This document shows, piece by piece, positions 6,528 to 15,149 of a stretch of 64,000 nt of DNA. The notes beneath the pieces are model-generated. The model did no database searches. It worked only from the letters and a program-made list of their open reading frames with translations, and had not been told where the DNA came from. Location of the stretch: the NCBI GenBank assembly GCA_017470995.1, contig JAFUXI010000034.1:31479-95478 (forward strand), written 5' to 3'. This DNA comes from Spirochaetales bacterium. GTDB lineage: Bacteria > Spirochaetota > Spirochaetia > Sphaerochaetales > Sphaerochaetaceae. A program made the translations under genes and the position numbers. Position 1 is the first letter of the stretch; each line of letters begins with the position of its first letter.

Positions 6528-7748
6528 TCAGGGTGCAGCCTGGATTCTGTCTGCGTATGTGCTCCAGTTCTCCGCGGCCTTGTAGGTATCGACGGAAGCT
6601 GCAGGAACATAAATCGGGAATTCAGTCTTGTCGAAAGCATTCCAATTGACAAGAGTGGGAGGTGTCGTGGCAGTAAATGTCAATGAAGGCAAGGACGAAC
6701 ATCCTTGGAAAGCACTTGCCCCTATGCTAGTCACATCCCCAGTGAGGACAAGGGTTTTCAACGATGCACAACTAAAGAAACCACAAGTCCCGATTTCAGT
6801 TATCTGGCCTTTGAACTCTACGGTTTCAAGGTTGGAACAACAATAGAACAGATGAGTCGGCACTATAGTGATTGAGGAAGGAATCACCATTTCAGTCAGT
6901 CGCTCACAACTTGAAAAAGCATAAGTTCCGATTGAAGTCACAGACTCGGGGATTACAACAGATTCAAGCAGATAGCACTGAGAGAAAGCACTGCTTCCAA
7001 TTGATTTGAGAGATGAAGGTAGCTCAATCTCCTCTAGGGAGCAACATCCGGTGAAAGCACCTGCACATATGGTTTCAAGTGTGTCCGGGAATGAAACATC
7101 GGATAATCTGCGGCAGCAGTAAAATGCATCAATGCTGATTTCTTCCAGAGCGTCAGGCAGAGTGACCTTCGAGAAGTTGCTATACACGAAGGCATATTTT
7201 CCTAGTTTTGTCATAGAATCCGGAAGAGCTATCTCCTTCACGCTATCGAGCCTGAACTCACCGCTACTATAATCAGGCCTGTCTATGATGGATTTCACTT
7301 CCACGTCTCCGATATATTTCGGAAATGCAAGTTTAAGCGGAAGCTTATAAGCCTTGAATCCGGTCCCTTTCTTGAGCACTCCGCCCTCTTCCACTGCAAA
7401 TGTGTTTGCCGGGACCCACTGGGCATATAGTGTGAGGTCTGATTCGGGAGTGAAGGAATCCTCGTCTGTATAGATGTCACCGGTGTAATCAGCCTTTGTG
7501 TTCCATCCGGTGAACTGCTCCTCGCCCTTTGTGAATGTTCCACGTGAAAGAACTGCCTTTTCACCGACCTTCACAACCAGGGAAGCCATCGTACCCTCTC
7601 CTCCGTTTGCATCGAAGGTGATCTTATACTCTGTTACGGCAGGTTTTACTGGATCATCTCCGGGTGATGCCGGATCCTGCTTGCATGAGATCAGGACTGA
7701 GCCCAATGCCAATAATGTCACAAGAATCAAAATGGTTATTTTTCTCAT
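6528..7748 (-). CDS. Surface lipoprotein with InlB-type repeat and BspA-like leucine-rich repeats
   Basis: The 406-residue protein has a lipoprotein signal (MRKITILILV, lipobox LISC at about residue 22). A Listeria-Bacteroides/InlB B-repeat covers residues 40-112 (ITFDANGGEG, FTGWNTKAD, LTLYAQW), followed by about eight LRR_5 repeats of roughly 23 residues between 160 and 375. These show the repeating pattern of SIGxxAFxxC and LxxVxxP. The family is surface-exposed and often mediates adhesion in gut and oral bacteria, including treponemes (LrrA/BspA). The gene stands alone with its own terminator. The ligand is not predictable. Confidence 0.88.
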   Translation of the reverse strand: MRKITILILVTLLALGSVLISCKQDPASPGDDPVKPAVTEYKITFDANGGEGTMASLVVKVGEKAVLSRGTFTKGEEQFTGWNTKADYTGDIYTDEDSFTPESDLTLYAQWVPANTFAVEEGGVLKKGTGFKAYKLPLKLAFPKYIGDVEVKSIIDRPDYSSGEFRLDSVKEIALPDSMTKLGKYAFVYSNFSKVTLPDALEEISIDAFYCCRRLSDVSFPDTLETICAGAFTGCCSLEEIELPSSLKSIGSSAFSQCYLLESVVIPESVTSIGTYAFSSCERLTEMVIPSSITIVPTHLFYCCSNLETVEFKGQITEIGTCGFFSCASLKTLVLTGDVTSIGASAFQGCSSLPSLTFTATTPPTLVNWNAFDKTEFPIYVPAASVDTYKAAENWSTYADRIQAAP

Positions 7749-7801
7749 TGTTTTCCCTCCACGTTTTCGAACCTATTTACTAAATAATGTAGGAATAGAT
7801 G

Positions 7802-8164
7802 CTATTTGATTCTGGAATACTCGTAGGAATCGATTACCAGCGTGTCCGGCCCTTTGAAGCTGAAGGAAAGGCTCTTGTCCAAAGAGTGGTTCATCTTGTG
7901 GTTCGTGTTGATTGTGTGATTGCTCCAGTCAACAGAATACTCACCGGAGTCCAGATCCCCGTTCTGGTTATTCGAATAGCTGTAGGTTCCGTCTGCCTTG
8001 AGGTAGTATGTGATGGTCGCACCCCACTCGCCTGCAGTTCTTCGCCAGTTACCTGCTATCTCATACCTCGGCTCTTCTGTCTGAGAAAAAAGCAGCATGC
8101 AGCTTGAAAGGGTGACGATGCTGAGAGCAAGGATAACCAATGCAAAGATCTTATTCTTTTTCAT
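7802..8164 (-). CDS. Small predicted lipoprotein
   Basis: The 120-residue protein begins with a lipoprotein signal (MKKNKIFALV, lipobox LSSC at about residues 19-22). The mature part is short, rich in Tyr, Ser and Asn and likely all-beta, with GNWRRTAGEW followed by ITYYLKADGTYSYS. This pattern resembles small lipocalin-like domains, but the match is only by eye. It is separated by 53 bases from the LRR lipoprotein gene downstream and may be co-transcribed with it. Confidence 0.7.
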   Translation of the reverse strand: MKKNKIFALVILALSIVTLSSCMLLFSQTEEPRYEIAGNWRRTAGEWGATITYYLKADGTYSYSNNQNGDLDSGEYSVDWSNHTINTNHKMNHSLDKSLSFSFKGPDTLVIDSYEYSRIK

Positions 8165-8249
8165 TTGTGACTCCTAAGCAAAGGCAGAGCTGGACCTGCC
8201 GGTTTGATGTTTTAATTATAATCCCGATATCCGAACCATCAAGAGCAAA

Positions 8250-9296
8250 TCAGATGCCAAGATAGCCCTTGATGACCTTCATGGTATTGAAAACTCCGTC
8301 GATATGGCTTCTCTCGTAGCCGTGGCTGGCATAGACACCCGGACCTATCAGACCGTGTCTGATGTCATATCCGGCCCTCAGGGAGGCTTCGACATCCGAA
8401 CCGTAGAACGGATAGACATCCAGGGCATAATCGGCCTTCTCCTTCTGTGCGGCCTTGACCAGGGCATCGGTGACATCATAGTCATAAGGTCCGCCGGAAT
8501 CCTTCACACAGATCGAGGCCTGGCGCTCGGTACACTGAAGACCGGACCCCACGCAGCCCATGTCCACACTGATGGCTTCTCTGACATCGGAGGGAATCGA
8601 GGTGCTTCCGCCGTGGCCGACCTCCTCATAGACGGTGATCAGGCAGTATACCCTTCTCTGAAGTTCTATCGAGTTGTCCTTGATGTACTTTGCCACACCC
8701 AGAAGGATTCCCACGGAAAGCTTGTCATCAAGATAGCGGCTCTTGATGTAACCGGACTTGGTGATATGGGCTCTCGGGAACGGACAGACGAAATCTCCGA
8801 CCTCAAGGCCGAGCTTGCGCACATCGGCGGCGCTTTTCACATCCTCGTCCAGCACGACTTCAACGGTGTTGAAATCACGAACCGTAGTCCCCAGATCCTT
8901 GTTGACATGAGAAGAAGCATTTATAAGTTGGATGGTTCCTTCATAGACTTCACCGCTTCTGCTGTAGACATTGACGTTTTCGGCCTCGGTATTGCAGGCC
9001 TGAAGGCCTCCGATATTGGAGAGTCTGAGTCTTCCGTTTCCCTTGATCTCTGCAATCACGGCACCGAGGGTATCGGCATGGGCTGCAAACAGTACAGCTC
9101 CACTTTCGGACTCCTTTCCTCCCAGATCAACGAGAACAGCACCCTTGTTTGTCAGCTCTGCCTTGAAACCAAGGCCTCGAAATGCATCAAGAACCCAGGC
9201 TGCAGCCTTCTTCGTGAAGCCTGTCGGGCTGTCGATGTTCAGAAGTTCAATGGCTTTGTTTGCCGCAAACTTAGCATATTTCTTATCAAGTCCCAT
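8250..9296 (-). CDS. M42 family metallopeptidase (aminopeptidase)
   Basis: The 348-residue cytosolic peptidase carries the full M42 di-metal site: H73 in AHADTLG, D190/D191 in YLDDKLSVG, E224 and E225 in YEEVGHGG, D245 in SVDMGCVG and the C-terminal histidine in HGYERSHIDG. The family (YsdC, FrvX, PepA-like) forms large self-compartmentalised dodecamers that remove N-terminal residues from short peptides. The length is normal for M42. The gene stands between unrelated genes. A 363-codon open frame on the opposite strand is an antisense shadow. Confidence 0.92.
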   Translation of the reverse strand: MGLDKKYAKFAANKAIELLNIDSPTGFTKKAAAWVLDAFRGLGFKAELTNKGAVLVDLGGKESESGAVLFAAHADTLGAVIAEIKGNGRLRLSNIGGLQACNTEAENVNVYSRSGEVYEGTIQLINASSHVNKDLGTTVRDFNTVEVVLDEDVKSAADVRKLGLEVGDFVCPFPRAHITKSGYIKSRYLDDKLSVGILLGVAKYIKDNSIELQRRVYCLITVYEEVGHGGSTSIPSDVREAISVDMGCVGSGLQCTERQASICVKDSGGPYDYDVTDALVKAAQKEKADYALDVYPFYGSDVEASLRAGYDIRHGLIGPGVYASHGYERSHIDGVFNTMKVIKGYLGI

Positions 9297-9361
9297 GATG
9301 AGCCTCCGTTTTCCGTTGATATGTTAGCACGTTCAGCGGATGTTAAACAGAGGAGCTTCAA

Positions 9362-10111
9362 TCATCTATACTGCCGCCATGGACGAGAAAGGTAATGGTC
9401 GTTTTTGGACATCCTATTCACAAGAAGGAAGGCCACCGCAAACAGGGCAAGGACAAAGATGATGAATGTCCAGCTGAAGTCCTGTCCGTCCATCGAGGCC
9501 AGATAGTCGTAGGCACCGTGCAGCAGAACGGGGACAACAACCGCCAGAGCGTTGAAGAAGCCGCTCTGCTGTCTGTTTCCCAAATAGTCATTGCTCTTTG
9601 CAAGCGAGTAGAAAACGCCCATGAAGACTCCGAAACAGGCATGTCCGGGTACGGCGGTAACCGCCCTGACCAGTGCAACGGAAAAGCCGTACATGGTCAC
9701 ATAGGAGATGTTCTCCCACAGTGCGAAGCCAAGAGAAACGGCTGTCGCATAGACCACACCGTCATAGAGACAATTGAACTCCGAATTGTTCCAAGTACGT
9801 CTCTTCAGAAGCAGGAACTTGGAGAGCTCCTCGGAAATTGCCACCACTCCGAAATAGAGAATCACGTTGTAGGACGGAGAAGTCGTCGGAACCATTGCGG
9901 ACAACAGTGCTCCGAAGAGTCTCTCGCTTATCAGGGCAAAGAACGTGGCGATGATTCCGCCGATCACCAAGCGGCCGATCAGATAGGGAGATTCCCTTTC
10001 GATCTTATCGGCTCTATATACCTTTATCAGAAGAAAAATAGCCGGAAATACAGCTGCGGCTATCAGAATCCACCTATAAGTTAAAATTGGAGACATCATC
10101 CAAAAGAACAT
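9362..10111 (-). CDS. PrsW-family intramembrane metalloprotease
   Basis: This 249-residue protein has about seven hydrophobic segments. It shows the PrsW (M82) signature: E94-E95-x-x-K98 in a membrane helix, N134 in LWENISY, H157 in VPGHACFG and H198 in LLHGAYDYL. PrsW of Bacillus cleaves the anti-sigma factor RsiW; other members have unknown substrates. No sigma/anti-sigma pair is adjacent here. The ATG at 10111 has AAAGGA just upstream. It is divergent from the 3-methyladenine glycosylase gene. Confidence 0.85.
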   Translation of the reverse strand: MFFWMMSPILTYRWILIAAAVFPAIFLLIKVYRADKIERESPYLIGRLVIGGIIATFFALISERLFGALLSAMVPTTSPSYNVILYFGVVAISEELSKFLLLKRRTWNNSEFNCLYDGVVYATAVSLGFALWENISYVTMYGFSVALVRAVTAVPGHACFGVFMGVFYSLAKSNDYLGNRQQSGFFNALAVVVPVLLHGAYDYLASMDGQDFSWTFIIFVLALFAVAFLLVNRMSKNDHYLSRPWRQYR

Positions 10112-10228
10112 ATTCCTTTACTCCTCTGGGATAATATAACAATTCCACATTCGGTCGGCCAGCAAAGATAGCTCCTAGCCAGAAACCTGAAAAGACATGT
10201 ATAGTTTTAAGAGACGGGATATCGGCAA

Positions 10229-10753
10229 ATGAAGAAGGAACTATCATTCTATCTGCAGGATGCATACGAAGCCGCAAGGGCAATCTGCGGCAAGATACTC
10301 TGCGTGCGTCAGACTGACGGCTCTGTTCTGCGCAGGAGAATCACCGAAACCGAGTGCTATATGGGAGAGGAAGACAGCGCCTGTCATGCCCATAGGGGAA
10401 GAACCGCCCGTACCGATGTCATGTACAGACAAGGCGGCGTAGCCTATGTCTATCTCTGCTACGGGATGCATAACATGCTCAACATCGTCACCGGAGAGGA
10501 AAACCATCCTCAGGCCGTCCTGATCAGAGGCGTTGACGGAGCCTCGGGACCCGGAAGACTTACAAAGCTTCTAGGCATAGACCGCTCGTTCAACGGAATT
10601 TCATTTCTAGATTCGGACAAGATCTGGCTCGAGGACGATTCCTTCAAGCCTGAATTGAAGGAGACACCCCGCATCGGAATCCAATATGCAACCGAGGAAG
10701 ACCAGAAGCGACTTTGGAGGTTTATCGTGATAAACGCACCCAAAACAATCTAG
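10229..10753 (+). CDS. DNA-3-methyladenine glycosylase (AAG/MPG family)
   Basis: The 174-residue protein matches the mammalian-type alkyladenine glycosylase family, which removes 3-methyladenine, hypoxanthine and ethenoadenine. Diagnostic parts are RRITETECYMGEEDSACHAHRG (catalytic Glu in ETECY), RTDVMY, AYVYLCYGMHNMLN and the GPGRLTKLLGI loop near residue 110. The length is slightly short because the C-terminus is reduced. It probably shares a transcript with the aldo/keto reductase gene, 47 bases downstream. Confidence 0.93.
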   Translation: MKKELSFYLQDAYEAARAICGKILCVRQTDGSVLRRRITETECYMGEEDSACHAHRGRTARTDVMYRQGGVAYVYLCYGMHNMLNIVTGEENHPQAVLIRGVDGASGPGRLTKLLGIDRSFNGISFLDSDKIWLEDDSFKPELKETPRIGIQYATEEDQKRLWRFIVINAPKTI

Positions 10754-10800
10754 CAGCCTGCTGGAACAACTGCTAGAATTAAAAAACAGGGAGAAAAACA

Positions 10801-11688
10801 ATGCAGAAATCTGAACCGAAATCTCTAGCATCAACCTACACGCTTTCAAACGGGATCGAAATTCCGTGCGTCGGATTCGGTACATGGCAGACACCAGACG
10901 GAGATGTGGCATACAACTCCGTTCTCTCCGCCCTGAAGTGCGGATACAGACACATCGATACGGCAACAGCCTACGGCAATGAAGAAAGCGTCGGAAGGGC
11001 AATCAATGATTTTCTCAAGACTGGGGAAGTCAAACGTTCCGAACTATTCATAGCCACGAAACTCCATAACAGGGATCATGGTTATGAGGCAGCCAAGGCG
11101 GCAATCGAAAAATCACTGTCGGCCCTGGGTCTTGAGTATCTGGATCTCTATCTGATCCACTGGCCCAATCCGCTTGCCTTCAGGGCAAATTGGGCAGAGG
11201 CGAATGCAGGTGCATGGAAGGCAATGGAAGAGGCCTACCGGGCCGGCAAGATCAGGGCTATCGGTCTTTCAAATTTCTTCGAGAGGCATATCGAGAAACT
11301 TCTGGAGAGTGCCGTCGTTGCTCCGATGGTCAACCAGATCAAAATCTGCCCGGGCATTGCACAGACAGAACTCGTGAAATACTGCAAGGCCCATGCTATA
11401 GCAGTTGAAGGCTACAGTCCGCTGGGGACGGGCGGAACATTCAGAAGCGAGGTTCTGAAAGACCTCTCCGAGAAGTACGGCAGACCCATTTCCCAGATCT
11501 GTGTCCGCTGGAGCATGCAGCAGGGAGCAATCCCACTGCCGAAGAGCGTCAATGCAGAAAGAATAGCTCAGAATGCGCAGGTGTTTGATTTTTCCCTGTC
11601 AGAAGAGGATTGCAAGGCTATAGCAGAGATTGACTTTGCAGCTCTGGGAATAACTGCGCAGCGCAACCCGGACGAAGCTACATTCTAA
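10801..11688 (+). CDS. Aldo/keto reductase
   Basis: This 295-residue NADPH-dependent oxidoreductase has the catalytic tetrad of the family: Asp and Tyr in HIDTATAYGNE, Lys in FIATKLHN, His in LYLIHWP. The cofactor-binding tail is PLPKSVNAERIAQN. It is closest by eye to the DkgA/AKR5-like group that reduces small aldehydes and 2-keto sugars; the substrate cannot be read from sequence. A clear AGGGAGA ribosome site precedes the ATG. The gene is followed by the GH5 gene after 25 bases, so the two are likely in one operon. Confidence 0.92.
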   Translation: MQKSEPKSLASTYTLSNGIEIPCVGFGTWQTPDGDVAYNSVLSALKCGYRHIDTATAYGNEESVGRAINDFLKTGEVKRSELFIATKLHNRDHGYEAAKAAIEKSLSALGLEYLDLYLIHWPNPLAFRANWAEANAGAWKAMEEAYRAGKIRAIGLSNFFERHIEKLLESAVVAPMVNQIKICPGIAQTELVKYCKAHAIAVEGYSPLGTGGTFRSEVLKDLSEKYGRPISQICVRWSMQQGAIPLPKSVNAERIAQNAQVFDFSLSEEDCKAIAEIDFAALGITAQRNPDEATF

Positions 11689-11713
11689 AATCACTTTCCG
11701 GAGGAAACATATC

Positions 11714-12763
11714 ATGAGAAGTTTTGAAGGATTCAGGAGAGGCGTAAATCTCGGCGGATGGATTTCACAGTTCAAGGAATATGATGTGAACCATTTCAAT
11801 TCTTTCATCACCGAGAAGGACATAGAAGACATCGCTTCGTTGGGCTTTGACCATGTCAGGGTTCCGGTAGACTACAACGTGCTGGAAGACGAACAGGGCA
11901 ATGCCATGGAAAGCGGGTTCCGCTATCTGGACAACTGCAGGCTGTGGTGCGAAAAACACGGGCTGAACATGCTCATCGATCTTCATGAATGCTTCGGATA
12001 CTCCTTCGACCCCCTCAAGAAGGATATGGACAGGAGAAAGTTCTTCTATGACGAAGTCCTTCAGAAAAGATTCTTCTCGCTTTGGGAAAAGATAGCAGAT
12101 CGGTTCAAAGGCTATCCGGACCAGGTGGCCTTCGAACCCCTGAACGAGGTTGTCCTTTTTGAGGTAAAGGATGCCTGGAACGGAATCCTCAGAAAGTACA
12201 TAAAGCTCATCAGATCAATTGCTCCGGAAAGCTACATCGTAGTAGGCGGGGTGTTCTACAACAGCGTCATGACGGTTGCCTGGCTTGATGTTCCCGTTGA
12301 CCCGAAGATTGTCTACAACTTCCACTGCTACGAACCCATAGTCTTCACCCACCAGGGAGCCTATTGGCAGGAACAGATGCCTCTGGATTTCAGAATCGGC
12401 TATCCCAAGTCCGTGGAGGAGTACAGGCAGAAGCATAGGGAGATCTACAGGGATACCGACGGGGCTGTCTTCATGGACGGCCTGTCCGAGATGGGTGTCG
12501 GATTCTTCGAGAGAATCTTCGAGCCTGCGGTCGCCAAGGCGGAGAAGGATAATGTTGCTCTGTACTGCGGAGAATACGGGGTGATAGACAAGGCCGACAA
12601 CAATTCCAAGAAGCTCTGGCTGAAGGATATCAATCAGGCCTTTGACAAATACGCGATCGGAAGGGCACTGTGGAACTATAAGGAGAAGGACTTCGGACTT
12701 GTCGGCGATTCTTCATTTGAAGAAGTCGCTTCGATACTGGGTTCGGATTCCCGAGGACGCTGA
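11714..12763 (+). CDS. Glycoside hydrolase family 5, cytoplasmic
   Basis: The 349-residue protein is a (beta/alpha)8 glycosidase. N-terminal RGVNLGGW is typical of GH5. E145 in FEPLNEV is the acid/base and E287 in YCGEYGV the nucleophile; H91 in LIDLHECFG and the NFHCYEP segment complete the pocket. There is no signal peptide, so it acts in the cytoplasm, probably on imported beta-linked oligosaccharides. GGAGGA lies 5-6 bases before the ATG. It follows the aldo/keto reductase gene and precedes the tRNA-Ser(GGA) promoter. Confidence 0.9.
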   Translation: MRSFEGFRRGVNLGGWISQFKEYDVNHFNSFITEKDIEDIASLGFDHVRVPVDYNVLEDEQGNAMESGFRYLDNCRLWCEKHGLNMLIDLHECFGYSFDPLKKDMDRRKFFYDEVLQKRFFSLWEKIADRFKGYPDQVAFEPLNEVVLFEVKDAWNGILRKYIKLIRSIAPESYIVVGGVFYNSVMTVAWLDVPVDPKIVYNFHCYEPIVFTHQGAYWQEQMPLDFRIGYPKSVEEYRQKHREIYRDTDGAVFMDGLSEMGVGFFERIFEPAVAKAEKDNVALYCGEYGVIDKADNNSKKLWLKDINQAFDKYAIGRALWNYKEKDFGLVGDSSFEEVASILGSDSRGR

Positions 12764-12772
12764 ACCAGACAC

Positions 12773-12801
12773 TTGAAGTCAATCGAGGTTTTTGGTATAG
12801 T
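12773..12801 (+). promoter_or_regulatory. Promoter of tRNA-Ser(GGA) and SRP RNA
   Basis: TTGAAG (12773-12778), a 17-base spacer and TATAGT (12796-12801) stand 13 bases before the tRNA. No other promoter is visible between the tRNA and the SRP RNA. Confidence 0.65.
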
Positions 12802-12814
12802 CATTCTGTTATTT

Positions 12815-12900
12815 GGAGAGATGTCCGAGTGGTCGAAGGTGCACGATTGGAAGTCGTGTAAGGTCAAAAGCCTTCCGGGGTTCGAATCCCCGTCTCTCCG
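12815..12900 (+). tRNA. tRNA-Ser (anticodon GGA)
   Basis: An 86-base class II tRNA. Acceptor GGAGAGA pairs perfectly with TCTCTCC, the discriminator is G, the anticodon loop TTGGAAG sits in a CACGA/TCGTG stem, and the long variable arm and T arm CGGGGTTCGAATCCCCG are complete. CCA is not encoded. It reads TCC and TCT. The SRP RNA starts only about 3 bases later. Confidence 0.96.
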
Positions 12901-12903
12901 TCT

Positions 12904-13000
12904 GGGACAGATTCTGCGCTGCTGGCGCCACCCAACCCCGCCAGGACCGGGAGGTAGCAACGGTAAGTGGTTAGTCAGAGAGACGCAGGTGATTTGTCCC
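12904..13000 (+). ncRNA. ffs: Signal recognition particle RNA, small bacterial (4.5S-type)
   Basis: The conserved apical domain is recognisable (CAGGACCGGGAGGTAGCA at 12942-12959, the GGAAGCAGCC-like Ffh-binding loop). The ends GGGACA and TGTCCC pair, and CTGCG/CGCAG extends the stem. A run of seven T follows at 13003-13009 and serves as terminator. At about 97 bases it is a short 4.5S-type RNA without an Alu domain. Its position right behind a tRNA-Ser suggests co-transcription and release by tRNA 3'-end processing. Confidence 0.88.
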
Positions 13001-13018
13001 TCTTTTTTTGCCCATACA

Positions 13019-13073
13019 ACAAAAAAGCTGACAGTAACAGCCTATCGAAATGATAGACGCACTTGTCAGCTTT
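13019..13073 (-). terminator. Terminator of the STAS gene
   Basis: On the minus strand, AAAGCTGACA and TGTCAGCTTT form a long hairpin with an inner CTATC/GATAG stem. The 3' side runs into six T, 19 bases after the STAS stop codon. Confidence 0.75.
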
Positions 13074-13091
13074 ATTTGATTTTATCAGATA

Positions 13092-13388
13092 TTACTGAAT
13101 TGTCAGGATATCGTTGAAGCCTGTAACCTCGAAGATCTCCGAGATGGTCTCATTGACGTTCCTGACAACCATCGTGCCCTGCTTGTTCATGCACTTCTGG
13201 GCTGCGAGAAGAACACGGAGTCCTGCGGATGAGATATACTCGAGCTTGTCGAAATCGAACGAGAGAGCCTGAATTCCGTTCAGAGAAGCATTGAGCTCCT
13301 TCTCCAGTTCGGGAGCTGTGATGGTGTCCAGCCTTCCTTCCAGTGAAATAGTAAGTTCGGTACCCTTGAGGTCTTTATTGATTGTCAT
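13092..13388 (-). CDS. STAS-domain anti-sigma factor antagonist
   Basis: This 98-residue protein is a single STAS domain like SpoIIAA/RsbV. It has the beta-strand ELTISLEGRLDT, the motif YISSAGLRVL with the phosphorylatable serine (about S54), and a C-terminal helix. In the known systems the unphosphorylated form binds an anti-sigma kinase and frees a sigma factor. It lies 22 bases behind the 196-residue gene, so the pair is probably one module. No sigma factor gene is in the window. Confidence 0.9.
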   Translation of the reverse strand: MTINKDLKGTELTISLEGRLDTITAPELEKELNASLNGIQALSFDFDKLEYISSAGLRVLLAAQKCMNKQGTMVVRNVNETISEIFEVTGFNDILTIQ

Positions 13389-13410
13389 TTTTCTACTCCT
13401 TCCCCTTTTA

Positions 13411-14001
13411 TCAGAATGCCTTGATGATATCGATCTGAACCTTGGATCCGACGATGCTCACAAGAACTTCGTCTGCCAGGCTGGCCACGATGGATCTCTC
13501 GAGATCCTCGGCCTCTTCGCTTTCTTCGATCTTTTCCTTGTAGTTGTTCAGGGACCAGATATAGGAACTCATCCCTGCATTCTCACCGACAGGACTGCCG
13601 GCGCTCATCATTCCGAGGGAAAGACCGGACAGAACAGACGGACCCTGGGCGCTCGGAATCATCACGCTTGCGATCATCTCCCTGAGTTTTCCCATAAAGC
13701 CCTTGGCTGCAGAGTTCTTTCCGGACGTTGCAGTGGAAAGAAGCAGCTCCCTGACTTCCTTGTTCATGATGACCTCTGCCTTCAGATGAAGGGTAAATGT
13801 ATTGCCCTGTCTGTCGACCCAGTACAACGCATCGATGTAACCCGAAAGATTCTGAATCATGCCCATGAGCTCTTCTGCCAGAAGCCTGAGCCTGAGGTTG
13901 GCTTTCTGGTTCAGTCCGCTCTCGCCACACTCTTTCTCGGTAGCCTGCAGAGCTCTCAGACAATCATCGGAATTGGTGATCTTGATTTCTACTATCTTCA
14001 T
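13411..14001 (-). CDS. Partner of the STAS protein, possible degenerate RsbW-like kinase
   Basis: The 196-residue protein is not confidently recognised. Residues 36-50 (LRLRLLAEELMGMI) resemble the N-box helix of GHKL ATPases such as RsbW/SpoIIAB, and residues 55-80 could form the following strands. The usual D-x-G-x-G ATP-lid motif is not visible. The C-terminal half instead contains a Gly/Met/Ser-rich region (about 115-145) and an acidic stretch (EKIEESEEAEDLE). The link to the STAS gene 22 bases downstream is the main hint to function. Confidence 0.6.
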   Translation of the reverse strand: MKIVEIKITNSDDCLRALQATEKECGESGLNQKANLRLRLLAEELMGMIQNLSGYIDALYWVDRQGNTFTLHLKAEVIMNKEVRELLLSTATSGKNSAAKGFMGKLREMIASVMIPSAQGPSVLSGLSLGMMSAGSPVGENAGMSSYIWSLNNYKEKIEESEEAEDLERSIVASLADEVLVSIVGSKVQIDIIKAF

Positions 14002-14029
14002 GGAAACTCCTGTCTGTATCGTTGATTCA

Positions 14030-14059
14030 ATAATACTTCAAAGCCGTCCCTTTCATCAA
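14030..14059 (-). promoter_or_regulatory. Possible promoter of the STAS module
   Basis: On the minus strand, TTGATG (14054-14059) and TATTAT (14030-14035) are 18 bases apart, in the 71-base gap between the ABC ATPase and the STAS partner gene. It would allow expression independent of the transporter. Confidence 0.35.
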
Positions 14060-14072
14060 TGATGAAATGTAA

Positions 14073-15149
14073 CTAAAGGACGTGTACCGATTCCGCCTCG
14101 AACTTCAGGAAGCATTCGTCTCCGACGTTGTAGATCTTCTTGTTCTTGGGGTTTTTCTCCTCGAGCTTAACCAGGGTGTTTCCTACCATGACGTGGTAGT
14201 TCTGATAACTGCCCATGAAGCAGGAAAGCACGACACGGCACGGTAGGGATCCCTCGTCGGCCAGAGTTGCAGCCTCGGGACGAAGAACCATCGTATAGGT
14301 CTCCCCTTCCTTCATCTTGTCCGAGTATTCGACACAGGTCCTGTTGCCCTCGACCTCAAGAACGGCATACTTGCCCTCACGTCCGACCATCGGTCCGCGG
14401 AGGAAGTTGGCTTCACCGATGAAGTCTGCGACGAACTCGTTCACGGGGTGATAGTAAATCTCCTGCGGGGTTCCCATCTGTGCGACGACACCCTTGTCCA
14501 TGATGATGATCTTGTCTGAGATTGCCATGGCCTCGCTCTGGTCATGCGTGACATAGATTGCCGTAATTCCGACTTCCTGCTGGATGCGCCTGATTTCGGT
14601 TCTCATCTGGACACGCAGCTTGGCGTCGAGGTTCGAAAGCGGCTCGTCGAAAAGCAGAACGGACGGCTCGATGACCAGGGCTCTGGCTAGTGCGACTCTC
14701 TGCTGCTGTCCGCCTGAAAGCTGGTTTGTCATTCTGGATTCCATTCCGGAAAGTTCGACCAATTCCAGTATTCTGGTGACCTTCTCCTTGATGACGTCCT
14801 TGGGGAACTTGCGCAGCTTGAGTCCGTAGGCAACATTGTCGAAGATGTTGTAGTGCGGCAGAAGGGCATAGCTCTGGAAGACCATTGCGGTATCGCGCTT
14901 GTTGGGGGTCAGCTCGTTGATGGCCTCGTTTCCGAGATAGATTTCACCCTCGTCCGGGCTCTCGAAACCTGCAATCATCCTGAGCGTGGTAGTCTTTCCG
15001 CATCCCGACGGACCCAGAAGGGTCACGAAGGTACCGGGTTCGATGTTCAGGGATGTATCCTTGACCGCATAGAAATCCTTTCCGGTCTTCGGGTCCTTGT
15101 AGATTTTTGAAATATGTTCAAGGCGAACGCCTTTCTTTTCCTTAGCCAT
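14073..15149 (-). CDS. ABC transporter ATP-binding protein (FbpC/PotA type)
   Basis: The 358-residue ATPase has Walker A GPSGCGKTT (about 46-54), Q-loop FQSYALLPH, signature LSGGQQQ (144-150), Walker B VLLFDEP (164-170), D-loop SNLDAK and H-loop YVTHDQ, then a C-terminal TOBE-like domain (about 240-358). This architecture belongs to importers for ferric ions, polyamines, phosphonates and hexose phosphates. It overlaps the permease gene by one base (ATG/TGA), so the subunits are translationally coupled. Confidence 0.93.
   Translation of the reverse strand: MAKEKKGVRLEHISKIYKDPKTGKDFYAVKDTSLNIEPGTFVTLLGPSGCGKTTTLRMIAGFESPDEGEIYLGNEAINELTPNKRDTAMVFQSYALLPHYNIFDNVAYGLKLRKFPKDVIKEKVTRILELVELSGMESRMTNQLSGGQQQRVALARALVIEPSVLLFDEPLSNLDAKLRVQMRTEIRRIQQEVGITAIYVTHDQSEAMAISDKIIIMDKGVVAQMGTPQEIYYHPVNEFVADFIGEANFLRGPMVGREGKYAVLEVEGNRTCVEYSDKMKEGETYTMVLRPEAATLADEGSLPCRVVLSCFMGSYQNYHVMVGNTLVKLEEKNPKNKKIYNVGDECFLKFEAESVHVL

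Noticed and set aside
8304..9395. A 363-codon open frame on the + strand
   Set aside because: It is antisense to the M42 peptidase gene, which has all catalytic motifs; the antisense protein has no recognisable feature.
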